NCBI RefSeq assembly: GCF_014266025.1
Contig: NZ_JACMYC010000003.1
Coordinates: 372,001 to 436,000 of the forward strand
Direction: 5' to 3'
DNA from: Nocardioides deserti
Lineage (GTDB): Bacteria; Actinomycetota; Actinomycetes; Propionibacteriales; Nocardioidaceae
Length of the DNA: 64,000 bases
Below are positions 26,729 through 35,565 of the stretch, in pieces; positions within the stretch are counted from its first letter, which is position 1; the number at the start of each line of letters is the position of its first letter. The notes below the pieces were generated by a model that made no database searches, was not told where the DNA came from, and worked only from the letters and a program-made list of their open reading frames with translations. Made by a program: the position numbers and the translations under genes.

Positions 26729-27478
26729 GTGGGCCCGCTCCTCGACGCCTGGCGGCTCGCGGTCGGCACGTTGACCGCGGTCCCCGTCTCCCCGCCGCGC
26801 ACGGTCGACGGCCGCACCGCCGGGCGAGCCATGCTGCTCGCCCCGCTGGCCGCCGTGCCGCTCGGCGCACTCGTCGCGGCGACCGGCCTGGTCGGCCGCG
26901 AGCTGGGCCTGACCGCGCTGCTGACCGCGGTCCTCGCGGTCGCGGCGCTCGTCGCCGGCAGCCGCGCCTTCCACCTCGACGGCCTGGCCGACACCGCCGA
27001 CGGCCTGACCTCCTCCTACGACCGCCGCCGGTCGCTCGAGGTGATGCGGTCCGGCACGTCCGGACCGGCCGGGGTCGCCGCGGTCGTCCTCGTGCTCGGC
27101 ACCCAGGTCGCCGCGCTGGCCGCCGTGCTCCGCACCGACCGCGGCTGGGCGGTCGCCGGCGTGCTGGTCTGCCTGTCCCGCTGCGCGCTCGCCCTCGGCT
27201 GCACCCGCGGTGTCCCGGGCGCCCGCGCCGACGGGCTCGGGTCGACCTACGTCGGCTCGGTCCGCCCGCTCGCCACCCTCGCGCTCCAGCTCGCCGCCGC
27301 GGCCCTGGCGTACGCCGTCGCCGGCCCGGCCGGGGTCGTCGCGGTCCTCGCCGCCACCGCGGTCGTCGTGCTGCTGCTCCGCAGGGCGGTCATGCGCCTC
27401 GGCGGCGTCACCGGCGACATCCTCGGCGCGTCCGTCGAGCTGGCCCTCGCCACCCTGCTCGTCGTCGCCTCCGCGTGA
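26729..27478 (+). CDS. cobS: Adenosylcobinamide-GDP ribazoletransferase (cobalamin synthase)
   Basis: The 249-residue integral membrane protein joins adenosylcobinamide-GDP to alpha-ribazole. It shows the conserved acidic motif FHLDGLADTADGL (about 86-98), SYDRRRSLEVMRSGTSGPAG and several hydrophobic segments rich in Ala, Val and Leu. The GTG start follows the cobT stop by one base, which indicates coupling. The C-terminus retains the usual GGVTGDILGA block. Confidence 0.93.
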   Translation: MGPLLDAWRLAVGTLTAVPVSPPRTVDGRTAGRAMLLAPLAAVPLGALVAATGLVGRELGLTALLTAVLAVAALVAGSRAFHLDGLADTADGLTSSYDRRRSLEVMRSGTSGPAGVAAVVLVLGTQVAALAAVLRTDRGWAVAGVLVCLSRCALALGCTRGVPGARADGLGSTYVGSVRPLATLALQLAAAALAYAVAGPAGVVAVLAATAVVVLLLRRAVMRLGGVTGDILGASVELALATLLVVASA

Positions 27479-27493
27479 GGGACGCAGCCGGAC

Positions 27494-28048
27494 TCAGAGC
27501 GGGTCGGGCAGCACCAGCACCCGCCCGGCGACGACCAGGTGCACCTCGTCGCACGCCGCGCCGAGCCGCTGGTTGACCGTGCCGAGCAGGTCGCGGAAGA
27601 GCCGCCCCGACCGGTGCGCCGGCACGACGCCGAGCCCCACCTCGTTGGTCACCAGCACCACGGGCCCACGAGCGACACCCAGCGCGGCCACCACCGGCTC
27701 GACCGCACCGAGCACCAGACCGTGCACTTCATCGGCCGGCGCGTCCCAGAGCCCGGCCTCGTCGACCAGCGCGGTCAGCCAGGTCCCGACGCAGTCCACG
27801 AGGACAGCCCCGGAACCACCCGAGAGGGCCGCCGCCAGGTCGGCGGTCTCGACCGTCGTCCACGACGCCGGCCGGCGCGCCCGGTGCGCGGCGACCCGCG
27901 CGGCCCAGTCGGCGTCGTCGGCCGACGGCGACGGCCCGGGGGCGACGTACGCGACCGCCGGCTCGTCGGCCAGCAGCCGCTCGGCGTGTGTCGACTTCCC
28001 CGACCGCACGCCACCGGTCACCAACACCCTGGAGGCCTCCACAGGCAC
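27494..28048 (-). CDS. cobU: Bifunctional adenosylcobinamide kinase/guanylyltransferase
   Basis: The 184-residue protein has the P-loop VTGGVRSGKSTHAE near the N-terminus, the WTTVE region, a GAVLVDCVGTWLTAL block and a VTNEVGLGVVPAH motif, all typical of CobU/CobP. It phosphorylates adenosylcobinamide and transfers GMP. The GTG at 28048 starts just before the P-loop. It converges with cobS (15 bp apart), so the three lower-loop genes are split over two transcripts. Confidence 0.92.
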   Translation of the reverse strand: MPVEASRVLVTGGVRSGKSTHAERLLADEPAVAYVAPGPSPSADDADWAARVAAHRARRPASWTTVETADLAAALSGGSGAVLVDCVGTWLTALVDEAGLWDAPADEVHGLVLGAVEPVVAALGVARGPVVLVTNEVGLGVVPAHRSGRLFRDLLGTVNQRLGAACDEVHLVVAGRVLVLPDPL

Positions 28049-28088
28049 GGAGCCTAGCCAGCCGATGATCGGGCCTCCGACCTCTTGC

Positions 28089-28100
28089 TAGGACGTCCAA
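28089..28100. promoter_or_regulatory. Palindromic operator candidate upstream of the valine-catabolic operon
   Basis: TAGGACGTCCAA at 28089-28100 contains the perfect 8-bp palindrome GGACGTCC and is extended by near-symmetrical flanks. It lies 21-33 bp upstream of the acyl-CoA dehydrogenase start, where a repressor would overlap the transcription start. It could be the site of a TetR-type regulator not present in the window. Confidence 0.5.
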
Positions 28101-28121
28101 CCAAATGGCAGAGTGCCGTGC

Positions 28122-29285
28122 ATGAGCACCTCGCCGAGCACACCAGGGCTGGACGCCGAGGAGCGTCGCGCGATCGTCGAGGCGGTCCGCGACTTCACCG
28201 AGGCCCGGATCGCGCCGAAGGCCGTCGAGTGGGACCAGGCCCACCACTTCCCGGTCGACGTGCTGGCCGAGGCCGGCGGGCTCGGCCTGGGCGCGATCTA
28301 CGCGAAGGAGGACGTCGGCGGCTCCGGCCTCGGCCGCAGCGAGGCCGTGCTGATCTTCGAGCAGCTCTCCCGCGGCGACGTCGCGGTGGCGGCGTACATC
28401 TCCATCCACAACATGGCCGTCTGGATGATCGACACGTTCGGCACCGACGAGCAGCGTGCCCGCTGGGTCCCGCACCTGGCCGGCATGGAGAACCTCGCGA
28501 GCTACTGCCTCACCGAGCCCGACGCCGGCTCCGACGCCGGCAACCTGCGCACCACCGCGCGCCGCGAGGGCGACGAGTGGGTGCTGTCCGGCACCAAGCA
28601 GTTCATCTCCGGCGCGGGCGCCTCGAGCGTGTACGTCGTCATGGCCCGCACCGGCGGCGCCGGCCCGAAGGGCATCAGCGCGTTCATCGTGCCGGCGGAG
28701 TCCGAGGGGCTCTCCTTCGGGCCTGCGGAGCAGAAGATGGGGTGGCACGCCCAGCCCACCCGCCAGGTCGTCATGGACGGCGTCCGCGTCCCCGCCGAGA
28801 ACCTCCTCGGCGAGGAGGGCCAGGGCTTCACCATCGCGATGCGCGGCCTCAACGGCGGCCGGCTCAACATCGCCGCGTGCTCGCTCGGCGGCGCCCAGTG
28901 GGCCGTCGACCGCGCGGCCGAGCACCTGCGCACCCGGCAGGCCTTCGGCGGCCCGTTGACCGACCAGCAGGGCCTGGTCTTCGCGCTCGCCGACGCGCAC
29001 ATCGAGCTCCAGGCCGCGCGCACGATGCTGCACGACGCCGCCGCCCGCCTCGACGCCGGCGACCCGGACGCCGCGGTCGTGGTGGCGGGTGCCAAGCGCT
29101 TCGTCACCGACGCCGGCTGGAAGGCCGCCAACACCGCCCTGCAGCTGCACGGCGGCTACGGCTACCTTGCCGAGTACGGCATCGAGAAGGTCGTCCGCGA
29201 CCTCCGCGTCCACCAGATCCTCGAAGGGACCAACGAGATCATGCGAGTCATCGTGGGCCGCGCGCTCACCCAGGGAGCGGCATGA
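28122..29285 (+). CDS. Acyl-CoA dehydrogenase (isobutyryl-CoA dehydrogenase-like)
   Basis: The 387-residue flavoenzyme has the FAD/substrate blocks CLTEPDAGSDAGNLRTTA, FISGAGASSVYVVMARTG, the RQAFGGPLTDQQ segment and the C-terminal HQILEGTNEIMRVIVGR. The following genes encode 3-hydroxyisobutyryl-CoA hydrolase and 3-hydroxyisobutyrate dehydrogenase, which makes oxidation of isobutyryl-CoA from valine the best assignment. The ATG at 28122 is preferred over a GTG at 28113. It overlaps the next gene by 4 bp (ATGA). Confidence 0.9.
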   Translation: MSTSPSTPGLDAEERRAIVEAVRDFTEARIAPKAVEWDQAHHFPVDVLAEAGGLGLGAIYAKEDVGGSGLGRSEAVLIFEQLSRGDVAVAAYISIHNMAVWMIDTFGTDEQRARWVPHLAGMENLASYCLTEPDAGSDAGNLRTTARREGDEWVLSGTKQFISGAGASSVYVVMARTGGAGPKGISAFIVPAESEGLSFGPAEQKMGWHAQPTRQVVMDGVRVPAENLLGEEGQGFTIAMRGLNGGRLNIAACSLGGAQWAVDRAAEHLRTRQAFGGPLTDQQGLVFALADAHIELQAARTMLHDAAARLDAGDPDAAVVVAGAKRFVTDAGWKAANTALQLHGGYGYLAEYGIEKVVRDLRVHQILEGTNEIMRVIVGRALTQGAA

Positions 29286-30361
29286 CCGACGAGCAGGCGG
29301 GCGCGCAGGAGCCCGAGGTCGTCGTCTCCGCCACCGGCCGGCTCGGCCGGCTCGAGCTCAACCGGCCGCGCGCGATCAACGCGCTCAACCACACCATGGT
29401 CGGGCTGCTCCGGGACGCCCTCGACGCCTGGCGCGACGACGACGCGGTCCGCACCGTGCTGCTCACCGGGCGCGGTGAGCGCGGCCTGTGCGCCGGCGGC
29501 GACATCGTGTCGATCTGGAAGGACGCGAAGGCCGGCACCCACGAGTCCGCGCGCTTCTGGTCCGACGAGTACGTCCTGAACCACGCGATCAACACCTACC
29601 CCAAGCCGTACGTCGCCGTGATGGACGGCATCGTCCTCGGCGGCGGCATCGGGGTCTCGGCGCACGCCAGCCACCGCGTCGTCACCGAGCGCTCCTCTCT
29701 CGGCATGCCCGAGACCGGCATCGGCTTCGTGCCCGACGTCGGCGGCACCTGGCTGCTCTCCCACGCCCCCGGCGAGCTCGGCACCCACCTCGGCCTGACC
29801 GCCGGCTCGGTCGGCCCCGGCGACGCGATCGCCCTCGGCCTGGCCGACCACTACGTCCCCTCCGACCGCCTCGACGAGCTGGCCCGCCGGCTCGCCGACG
29901 AGGACCCGGACGCCGTGCTGGCCGACCTCGCCGAGGCCGCCCCGGAGGCCCCGCTGCTCGCCCAGCGCGACTGGATCGACGAGTGCTACGCCGGCGACGA
30001 CGCGGCCGCGGTCCTGGCGCGGCTGCGCGAGCACCGCTCCCCCGAGGCGCACCGGGCCGCGGAGACGCTGGCCAAGCGCTCGCCGTTCGCCGTCACCGCC
30101 ACCCTGCGCGCCCTGCGCGAGGCCGCCGGCCTGGCCGACCTCGGCGAGGCGCTCGCGATGGAGCTGCGGCTGACCGTCCGCTTCCTCGACGTGCCCGACT
30201 TCGTCGAGGGCGTCCGCGCCCAGGTCATCGACAAGGACCGCAACCCGCAGTGGCAGCCGGCCTCGCTCGACGAGGTCGACCCCGCCACCGTCGCCGCCCT
30301 CTTCGAGCCGCTGCCCACTGGCGAGCTCGAGCTCACCACCACCTCCGGAGGACCCGCATGA
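29282..30361 (+). CDS. 3-hydroxyisobutyryl-CoA hydrolase (enoyl-CoA hydratase family)
   Basis: The 359-residue crotonase-fold protein is longer than ordinary enoyl-CoA hydratases (about 260) and matches the HIBCH group: GRGERGLCAGGDIVSIW, MDGIVLGGGIGVSAHASHR, MPETGIGFVPDVGGTW and a long helical C-terminus ending with VRAQVIDKDRNPQWQP. It would release free 3-hydroxyisobutyrate in valine breakdown. It overlaps both neighbours by 4 bp. Confidence 0.92.
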   Translation: MTDEQAGAQEPEVVVSATGRLGRLELNRPRAINALNHTMVGLLRDALDAWRDDDAVRTVLLTGRGERGLCAGGDIVSIWKDAKAGTHESARFWSDEYVLNHAINTYPKPYVAVMDGIVLGGGIGVSAHASHRVVTERSSLGMPETGIGFVPDVGGTWLLSHAPGELGTHLGLTAGSVGPGDAIALGLADHYVPSDRLDELARRLADEDPDAVLADLAEAAPEAPLLAQRDWIDECYAGDDAAAVLARLREHRSPEAHRAAETLAKRSPFAVTATLRALREAAGLADLGEALAMELRLTVRFLDVPDFVEGVRAQVIDKDRNPQWQPASLDEVDPATVAALFEPLPTGELELTTTSGGPA

Positions 30362-31266
30362 GCACCACCTCGGACCAGGTCGCCTTCATCGGCCTGGGCA
30401 ACATGGGCGGCCCGATGGCCGCCAACCTCGTCAAGGCCGGCCGCACCGTCACCGGCTTCGACGTGGGCCAGGAGGCCTGCGACAAGGCCCGTGAGGCCGG
30501 CGTCGACGTCAAGGGCTCGGCCGCCGAGGCCGTCCAGGGCGCCGGCACCGTCATCACGATGCTCCCCAACGGCGCCCTCCTGCTGTCGGTGTACGACGAG
30601 GTGCTGGGCGCCGCCGCGCCGGGCACGCTCTTCGTCGACTGCTCGACCGTCGCCGTCTCCGACGCCCGCCAGGCCGCCGACCTCGCCGTCGCCGCGGGCC
30701 ACCGCGCCGCGGACGCCCCGGTCTCCGGCGGCGTCGGTGGTGCCGAGGCCGGCACGCTCACGTTCATGCTCGGCTGTGACGAGGCGCTCGTCGAGCAGGC
30801 CACCGCGCTGCTGGACCCGATGGCCGGCCGCGTCGTCCACTGCGGCGCCTCGGGCGCCGGCCAGGCCGCGAAGATCTGCAACAACATGGTGCTCGGCGCC
30901 TCGATGATCGCGATCTCCGAGGCGTTCGTGCTCGGCGAGAAGCTCGGCCTGACCCACCAGGCGTTCTTCGACGTCGCCTCCACCGCCTCGGGCCAGTGCT
31001 GGGCGCTGACCACCAACTGCCCGGTCCCCGGCCCGGTGCCGACCAGCCCGGCCAACCGCGACTGGAAACCCGGCTTCGCCGGCGCGCTCATGGCCAAGGA
31101 CCTCGGCCTGGCCCGCCGTGCGGTCGAGGAGTCCGGCACCGACGCCGCCGTCGGCTCGCTCGCCGAGGAGCTCTACCGTCGCTTCGCCGACGAGGGCGGC
31201 GCCGGCCTCGACTTCTCCGCCATCGTCAACACCATCCGGGAGCGCTCGGCCGCCACGGCCGAGTGA
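30358..31266 (+). CDS. mmsB: 3-hydroxyisobutyrate dehydrogenase
   Basis: The 302-residue beta-hydroxyacid dehydrogenase has the NAD-binding motif FIGLGNMGGPMAANL (residues 10-24), the substrate motif DAPVSGGVGGAEAGTL, and the catalytic lysine in GAGQAAKICNNM. Asn and Lys of the C-terminal KDLGLA block are present. It oxidises 3-hydroxyisobutyrate to methylmalonate semialdehyde. ATGA overlap with the hydrolase gene places it in the same transcript. Confidence 0.95.
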   Translation: MSTTSDQVAFIGLGNMGGPMAANLVKAGRTVTGFDVGQEACDKAREAGVDVKGSAAEAVQGAGTVITMLPNGALLLSVYDEVLGAAAPGTLFVDCSTVAVSDARQAADLAVAAGHRAADAPVSGGVGGAEAGTLTFMLGCDEALVEQATALLDPMAGRVVHCGASGAGQAAKICNNMVLGASMIAISEAFVLGEKLGLTHQAFFDVASTASGQCWALTTNCPVPGPVPTSPANRDWKPGFAGALMAKDLGLARRAVEESGTDAAVGSLAEELYRRFADEGGAGLDFSAIVNTIRERSAATAE

Positions 31267-31317
31267 CCCGACCAGACCCGACCAGACCCGCAGTCGAACC
31301 CGCACCAGAGGAGCCCC

Positions 31318-32097
31318 ATGTCGTCGTCGTACGAGACCATCCAGGTGACCCGCGAGGGCCGCGTCGGGACGATCACCCTCGACCGCCCGAAGGCGCTCAA
31401 CGCGCTCAACGCGCAGCTGATGACCGAGGTCGTCGCGGCCGCCGAGGAGCTCGACGCCGACCGTGGCATCGGCGCGATCGTCGTCACCGGCTCCGAGCGG
31501 GCCTTCGCGGCCGGCGCGGACATCAAGGAGATGGCCGAGCAGTCGTACGCCGACATGGCGCTCGGCGACTGGTTCTCCGCCTGGGACCGCTTCGCGACGC
31601 TCCGCACGCCGGTCGTCGCCGGCGTCTCCGGGCACGCGCTGGGCGGCGGCTGCGAGCTGGCGATGATGTGCGACATCATCATTGCCGCGGAGTCGGCCCG
31701 CTTCGGCCAGCCGGAGATCAACCTCGGAGTCTTCCCCGGCATCGGTGGCACCCAGCGGCTGACCCGCGCGGTCGGCAAGGCCGTCGCGATGGACCTCATC
31801 CTCACCGGCCGCACGATGACCGCCCAGGAGGCGCTCGCCGTCGGCCTGGTCTCCCGCGTCGTGCCGACCGGGGAGCTGCTCGCGCAGGTCGCCGAGGTCG
31901 CGGCCACCATCGCCGAGAAGTCCCTCCCGGTCCTCTACGCCACCAAGGAGGCCGTCAACCGCGCCTTCGAGACCACGCTCGCCGAGGGCGTGAAGTTCGA
32001 GCGCCGCACCTTCCACGCGGCGTTCGCGCTCGAGGACCGCACCGAGGGCATGGGCGCATTCGTGGAGAAGCGGAAGGCCGAGTTCAAGCACCGCTGA
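31318..32097 (+). CDS. Enoyl-CoA hydratase
   Basis: The 259-residue crotonase matches EchA8-like short-chain enoyl-CoA hydratases: [46 protein letters not shown] with the first catalytic Glu, and [18 protein letters not shown] with the second. An AGGAG ribosome site precedes the ATG at 31318. It is 51 bp after mmsB and would hydrate methacrylyl-CoA or related enoyl-CoAs. The end overlaps the convergent hydrolase gene by 14 bp. Confidence 0.93.
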   Translation: MSSSYETIQVTREGRVGTITLDRPKALNALNAQLMTEVVAAAEELDADRGIGAIVVTGSERAFAAGADIKEMAEQSYADMALGDWFSAWDRFATLRTPVVAGVSGHALGGGCELAMMCDIIIAAESARFGQPEINLGVFPGIGGTQRLTRAVGKAVAMDLILTGRTMTAQEALAVGLVSRVVPTGELLAQVAEVAATIAEKSLPVLYATKEAVNRAFETTLAEGVKFERRTFHAAFALEDRTEGMGAFVEKRKAEFKHR

Positions 32098-32788
32098 CGT
32101 CGGCGCGGAGGTACGCCGCCACCGCGGCGGCGACCTGCGGCCCGTGCGTCAGCGGCACCATGTGGGCGCCGACCGGCAGCGTCTCCACCCGGGACCCTGC
32201 CGGCCCGGCCGCCGCGACCCGCTCCGCCCAGTCGACCGGGCAGATCCGGTCGTGCCGCCCGCGCAGCACGAGCACCGGGCAGCGCACCCGCGCGAGCGTC
32301 GCCACGACGTCGTCGCGCCGGGCGGTGTCCATCGTGCGGGCGATGTGCAGCAGCCCGGTGCGCGGGTAGCTCCACAGCAGGAACGGCACCTGTCCGGGCC
32401 GCTCGAAGCGGGCGGTCCGCAACCACCGCTCGGCGAGGGCCGGCCAGCTCCGCGCCCGGGGGTCGGTGCTGGGTCCGACCAGCACCAGCCCGGCCACCCG
32501 CTCGGGCGCGGCGGCCGCCGCGTGCGCGACGACCTGAGCGCCGGCGGAGTGCCCCAGCAGCACGACCCGGCCGTCCTCCGGCCGCAGCCGCTCGACGAGC
32601 CGGCGGCCGAGCGCAGCCGGGTCGAGCCGGTCACCGCGGCTCGGACGCTCGCCGTACCCCGGCAGCAGGACGGTGCGCGTGCGCCGGCCCGGCAGCGCGG
32701 CGTATGTCGTCTCCCACGCGGTCGGGCGCAGGCCGAGCCCCGGCACAGCGACCAGTGTCGGACCCGCCTCAGGGAGCAAAGTCACCAC
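32084..32788 (-). CDS. Alpha/beta hydrolase
   Basis: The 234-residue hydrolase has an HG-equivalent [11 protein letters not shown] near the N-terminus, nucleophile motif GHSAGAQ (Ser about 79), an acid in [10 protein letters not shown] and a terminal His in GAHMVPLTH. The GTG at 32788 overlaps the end of the MarR gene by 20 bp, suggesting that both are co-transcribed leftward. Substrate unknown; context offers little help. Confidence 0.82.
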   Translation of the reverse strand: MVTLLPEAGPTLVAVPGLGLRPTAWETTYAALPGRRTRTVLLPGYGERPSRGDRLDPAALGRRLVERLRPEDGRVVLLGHSAGAQVVAHAAAAAPERVAGLVLVGPSTDPRARSWPALAERWLRTARFERPGQVPFLLWSYPRTGLLHIARTMDTARRDDVVATLARVRCPVLVLRGRHDRICPVDWAERVAAAGPAGSRVETLPVGAHMVPLTHGPQVAAAVAAYLRADVSGA

Positions 32789-33281
32789 GCCCCGCGCGGA
32801 ACCGTCCCAGGACGTCCACCAGCACGGCCACGTCGTCCGACGACAGCCCGATCGCCTCGAACACCTCGGCGTTGAGGACCGCTGTCGCCTCCTCGACCAG
32901 CCGCGAGCCGGACGCGGTCAGCACCAGGACCGCCGACCGGCCGTCGTCGGGGTTGGCCACCCGCTCGACGTGCCCGTCCTCCGCGAGCCGGGCCGCGAGG
33001 CTGGTCAGCGATGTCGGGTGCACCTGGAGGCGCTGCCCGGCGCGGCGCATCGTCATCCGCTGCTCGGAGGCGAACGACAGCAGCCGCAGCAGCTCGAACC
33101 GCGCGAACGTCAGCCCGAAGGGCCGCAGCAGCCCGTCGATCTGGGTCAGCAGCAGCTGCTGGGCGCGCATCACCGAGGTGACCGCGGCCATCCCGGGGGC
33201 GGCGTCCTCCCACCCGTGGGCGATCCACTGGCGGCGCGCCTCGGCGATCGGGTCGCGACCGGGCGTGGGTGGGCTGCTCAT
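32769..33281 (-). CDS. MarR-family transcriptional regulator
   Basis: The 170-residue regulator has a winged-helix core (about 40-130) with LTFARFELLRLLSFASEQRMTMRRAGQRLQ... and the wing DGHVERVANPDDGRSAVLVLT. It lies 10 bp downstream of the SDR gene and overlaps the hydrolase gene, so the three form a leftward operon. Ligand unknown. No cysteine is placed at the OhrR redox position. Confidence 0.88.
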   Translation of the reverse strand: MSSPPTPGRDPIAEARRQWIAHGWEDAAPGMAAVTSVMRAQQLLLTQIDGLLRPFGLTFARFELLRLLSFASEQRMTMRRAGQRLQVHPTSLTSLAARLAEDGHVERVANPDDGRSAVLVLTASGSRLVEEATAVLNAEVFEAIGLSSDDVAVLVDVLGRFRAGRGDFAP

Positions 33282-33291
33282 CGCCCGGAGC

Positions 33292-34068
33292 CTAGAACAG
33301 GTCGGCAGCCCGCGTAGTCACCTCGGCGCCCCCGTCGACGTAGAGCACCTGCCCCGTGACGTGGGTGTTGTCCGCCGACACCAGGAACGCCAGCACCTTC
33401 GCCACCGCCTCGGGCGGCGCGTAGCCGTTCAGCGGCATCGGCACCGCGGCGTCCATCAGCTCGCGCATCACCGGGTCCTCGAAGAGGCCGGTGGTCATCT
33501 GGGTCAGCACCACGCCCGGGGCGACGACGTTCAGCGCGATGCCGGCGTCCGCCCACCCGGGCGAGACCGACGTACGCCGCGCCCACTCCGCGATCGCAGC
33601 CTTGGTCGCCGGGTAGATCGAGTGCGGCCGGCCGCCATCGGTCAGCTCGCTCGCACGGGCGACGCCCGTCGCCTCGTCCCCGTCGAGGCAGGCGCGCCGG
33701 ACCCGGTCGTCGTTGCCCATCGTCCCCGAGATCGACCCGATCACCGCGACCCGAGGGGCGTCGGAGGCGGCGAGCAGCGGCTGCAGCGCCTCGACCACGT
33801 CGACGGTCCCGAAGTAGTTGATGCGCACCATCAGCGGGCTCGGCTGGGCCACCCCGGCGCAGGTGACCAGCGCGTCGATGCGGTCACCCGCCAGCTCGCG
33901 CACCCCCACGACCGCGGCGGCCCGTCCCTCCGGGGTCGACAGGTCGGCGACGACCTCGGCGTCGCGCAGGTCGACGCCGATGACCTCCTCGCCGCGGACC
34001 CTGAGCTGCTCGGCGAGGGCATGGCCGATGCCTGCGGCGCTGCCGGTGATGACGGTACGACGGGGCAC
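33292..34068 (-). CDS. SDR, 3-alpha-hydroxysteroid dehydrogenase-like
   Basis: The 258-residue SDR has TGSAAGIG near the N-terminus, a short region where DLRDAEVVADLS replaces the usual long helix, CAGV, and YPATKAAIAEWARR with the catalytic Tyr and Lys. The ISGTMGND and AGIALNVVAPG blocks resemble the 3-alpha-HSD/carbonyl reductase subgroup. The GTG start follows GGAGGCGCC. With the steroid genes at the left it may act on steroid alcohols, but it is 25 kb away and could use another alcohol. Confidence 0.83.
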   Translation of the reverse strand: MPRRTVITGSAAGIGHALAEQLRVRGEEVIGVDLRDAEVVADLSTPEGRAAAVVGVRELAGDRIDALVTCAGVAQPSPLMVRINYFGTVDVVEALQPLLAASDAPRVAVIGSISGTMGNDDRVRRACLDGDEATGVARASELTDGGRPHSIYPATKAAIAEWARRTSVSPGWADAGIALNVVAPGVVLTQMTTGLFEDPVMRELMDAAVPMPLNGYAPPEAVAKVLAFLVSADNTHVTGQVLYVDGGAEVTTRAADLF

Positions 34069-34205
34069 GGCGCCTCCTGGTCTCGTGGGACGCGGCGGAC
34101 GCTAGCAGCGCGGTGACGCGGGCGTGCCCGCTCCGCCGACCCAGCGGGACCTGGGTCCCTCGAGGTGGTTGGACCCACCCCTTCGGGTCTATTGCCAGGT
34201 CGGTG

Positions 34206-34229
34206 GTTTCACCCCGGCGGACCCGGGTA
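34206..34229 (+). promoter_or_regulatory. SigF-type promoter upstream of the sigma factor gene
   Basis: GTTT at 34206-34209 and GGGTA at 34225-34229 are separated by 15 bp, the arrangement of SigF/SigB-type promoters in actinobacteria. The -10 element ends 10 bp before the ATG at 34240, so the transcript would have only a few leader bases. This suggests the sigma factor activates its own gene. An inverted repeat GGGTCC-N12-GGACCC lies just upstream (about 34153-34176). Confidence 0.6.
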
Positions 34230-34239
34230 GGGAGGGGTC

Positions 34240-35049
34240 ATGACGACGAGTGCTGTGCCCCTAGGACGCCGACCGAAGGACCTCCGTCGCAAGGCCGAGA
34301 CCGCCCGTCTGTTCGCGGAGGCGGCCGCCACCGACAACGAGATCGAGCGCGAGCGCCTCCACGAGGAGATCGTCCTCCTCAACATCGAGGTCGCCCGCAC
34401 CCTCGCGTCCCGGTTCCGCAACCGCGGCGTCCCGCTCGAGGACCTCGAGCAGGTCGCCCTCCTCACCCTCGTGCGGATCGTCCCGAAGTTCGACGCCAGC
34501 AAGGACCGCGACTTCCTCGCGTACGCCGTGCCGTCGATCCGCGGTGACCTCAAGCGCTACTTCCGCGACTTCGGCTGGATGGTCCGTCCGCCGCGCCGCG
34601 TCCAGGAGATCCAGTCCGAGGTCGTCGCCGCGCACCAGCGCGCCCGCGAGTCCGGCGAGCCGGCCTCGGCGGAGAAGATCGCCGAGCAGCTCGACCTGAA
34701 GCCCTCCGAGGTGCAGGCCGCGCTCATGGCCGACGGCTGCTTCCAGCCGCTCTCCCTCGACGTGCCGGTCTCGCCCGACCACGGCCGTGGCTCGCTGGGC
34801 GACACCCTCAGCGACGACGACCCGGGCGGTGAGCGCGCGGCCGAGGCGCGGGCGATGCTGACCCCGCTCATGCGCGAGCTCAGCGAGCGCGACCGCCGCA
34901 TCCTCCACCTGCGCTTCGCCGAGGACTGCACCCAGCAGGAGATCGCCGACCAGCTCGGCGTCACCCAGATGCAGGTCTCGCGCCTGCTCAGCCGGATCCT
35001 CGGCACGTTGCGCGAGGGCATCGGCGACCTGGAGCCCACCGGGGTCTGA
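34240..35049 (+). CDS. sigF: SigF/SigB-family RNA polymerase sigma factor
   Basis: The 269-residue stress-type group 3 sigma factor has region 2 (LASRFRNRGVPLEDLEQVALLTLVRIVPKFD...), SIRGDLKRYFRD, region 3 (VAAHQRARESGEPASAEKIAEQL) and region 4 with the helix-turn-helix CTQQEIADQLGVTQMQVSRLLSRIL. It is preceded by a SigF-like promoter and followed by a strong terminator. Usually an anti-sigma kinase gene (RsbW/UsfX) sits directly upstream; here it is absent, and only a STAS antagonist is convergent downstream. Confidence 0.92.
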   Translation: MTTSAVPLGRRPKDLRRKAETARLFAEAAATDNEIERERLHEEIVLLNIEVARTLASRFRNRGVPLEDLEQVALLTLVRIVPKFDASKDRDFLAYAVPSIRGDLKRYFRDFGWMVRPPRRVQEIQSEVVAAHQRARESGEPASAEKIAEQLDLKPSEVQAALMADGCFQPLSLDVPVSPDHGRGSLGDTLSDDDPGGERAAEARAMLTPLMRELSERDRRILHLRFAEDCTQQEIADQLGVTQMQVSRLLSRILGTLREGIGDLEPTGV

Positions 35050-35071
35050 CTCCCCGGCCCACACACGCACG

Positions 35072-35105
35072 ACGGCCCGTCACTCCTCCGGGAGTGACGG
35101 GCCGT
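35072..35105. terminator. Bidirectional intrinsic terminator between sigF and the STAS gene
   Basis: A perfect 15-bp inverted repeat, ACGGCCCGTCACTCC (35072-35086) with loop TCCG and its complement at 35091-35105, lies between two convergent genes. The stem is very GC-rich, and there is no clear T-run. It lies 23 bp after the sigma factor stop and 41 bp after the antagonist stop. Confidence 0.85.
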
Positions 35106-35145
35106 GCTGTGTCGTGCGCTGTGTCTGGAAGACGGGTCCGAGCGG

Positions 35146-35565
35146 CTAGGCCGACTCGAGCGTCATGGTCCGGAAGCGACCGGCGGTGCCGGTCAGCTCC
35201 ACCACCCGGGCGACCGCCGCGCTGAGGGCCGCCACGCTGAAGGTCCCGCCGGAGGCGGCCACCTCCTGCTGGCAGGCGAGCAGCGCGGAGAGTCCCGTGC
35301 AGTCGATGAAGGTCACTCCCTCGAGGTCGATCACGACGGACCTGCAGCCGTCCGCGGAGCGGCGCGCGACGGCACCTCGCAGGCCGGACACCGAGAGGAC
35401 GTCCAGCTCGCCCGTGACGACGACGTGCAGCTGAGGCGGATCAGCCACGGTGTTGAGTGAGAAGTACAAGTGACCGACAATCCGGGCCGAGAGGTCCTGG
35501 GAGGTGGCACCGGAAGCTCCGGGCACGTCTTCGACGCTACGCCGCGTCGGTGTCCACGTCACCAT
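35146..35565 (-). CDS. STAS-domain anti-sigma factor antagonist
   Basis: The STAS domain (LHVVVTGELDVLSVSGLRGA..., then VVIDLEGVTFIDCTGLSALL) fills the C-terminal 95 residues. In SpoIIAA/RsbV the regulatory phosphoserine is the second residue of D-S-S-G-L; here the segment is D-C-T-G-L, so a threonine takes the place. The ATG at 35565 gives 139 residues with a 35-residue N-terminal extension; a GTG at 35448 gives a typical 100-residue antagonist but also lacks a ribosome site. It is convergent with sigF and probably acts on that sigma factor's missing anti-sigma kinase. Confidence 0.78.
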   Translation of the reverse strand: MVTWTPTRRSVEDVPGASGATSQDLSARIVGHLYFSLNTVADPPQLHVVVTGELDVLSVSGLRGAVARRSADGCRSVVIDLEGVTFIDCTGLSALLACQQEVAASGGTFSVAALSAAVARVVELTGTAGRFRTMTLESA

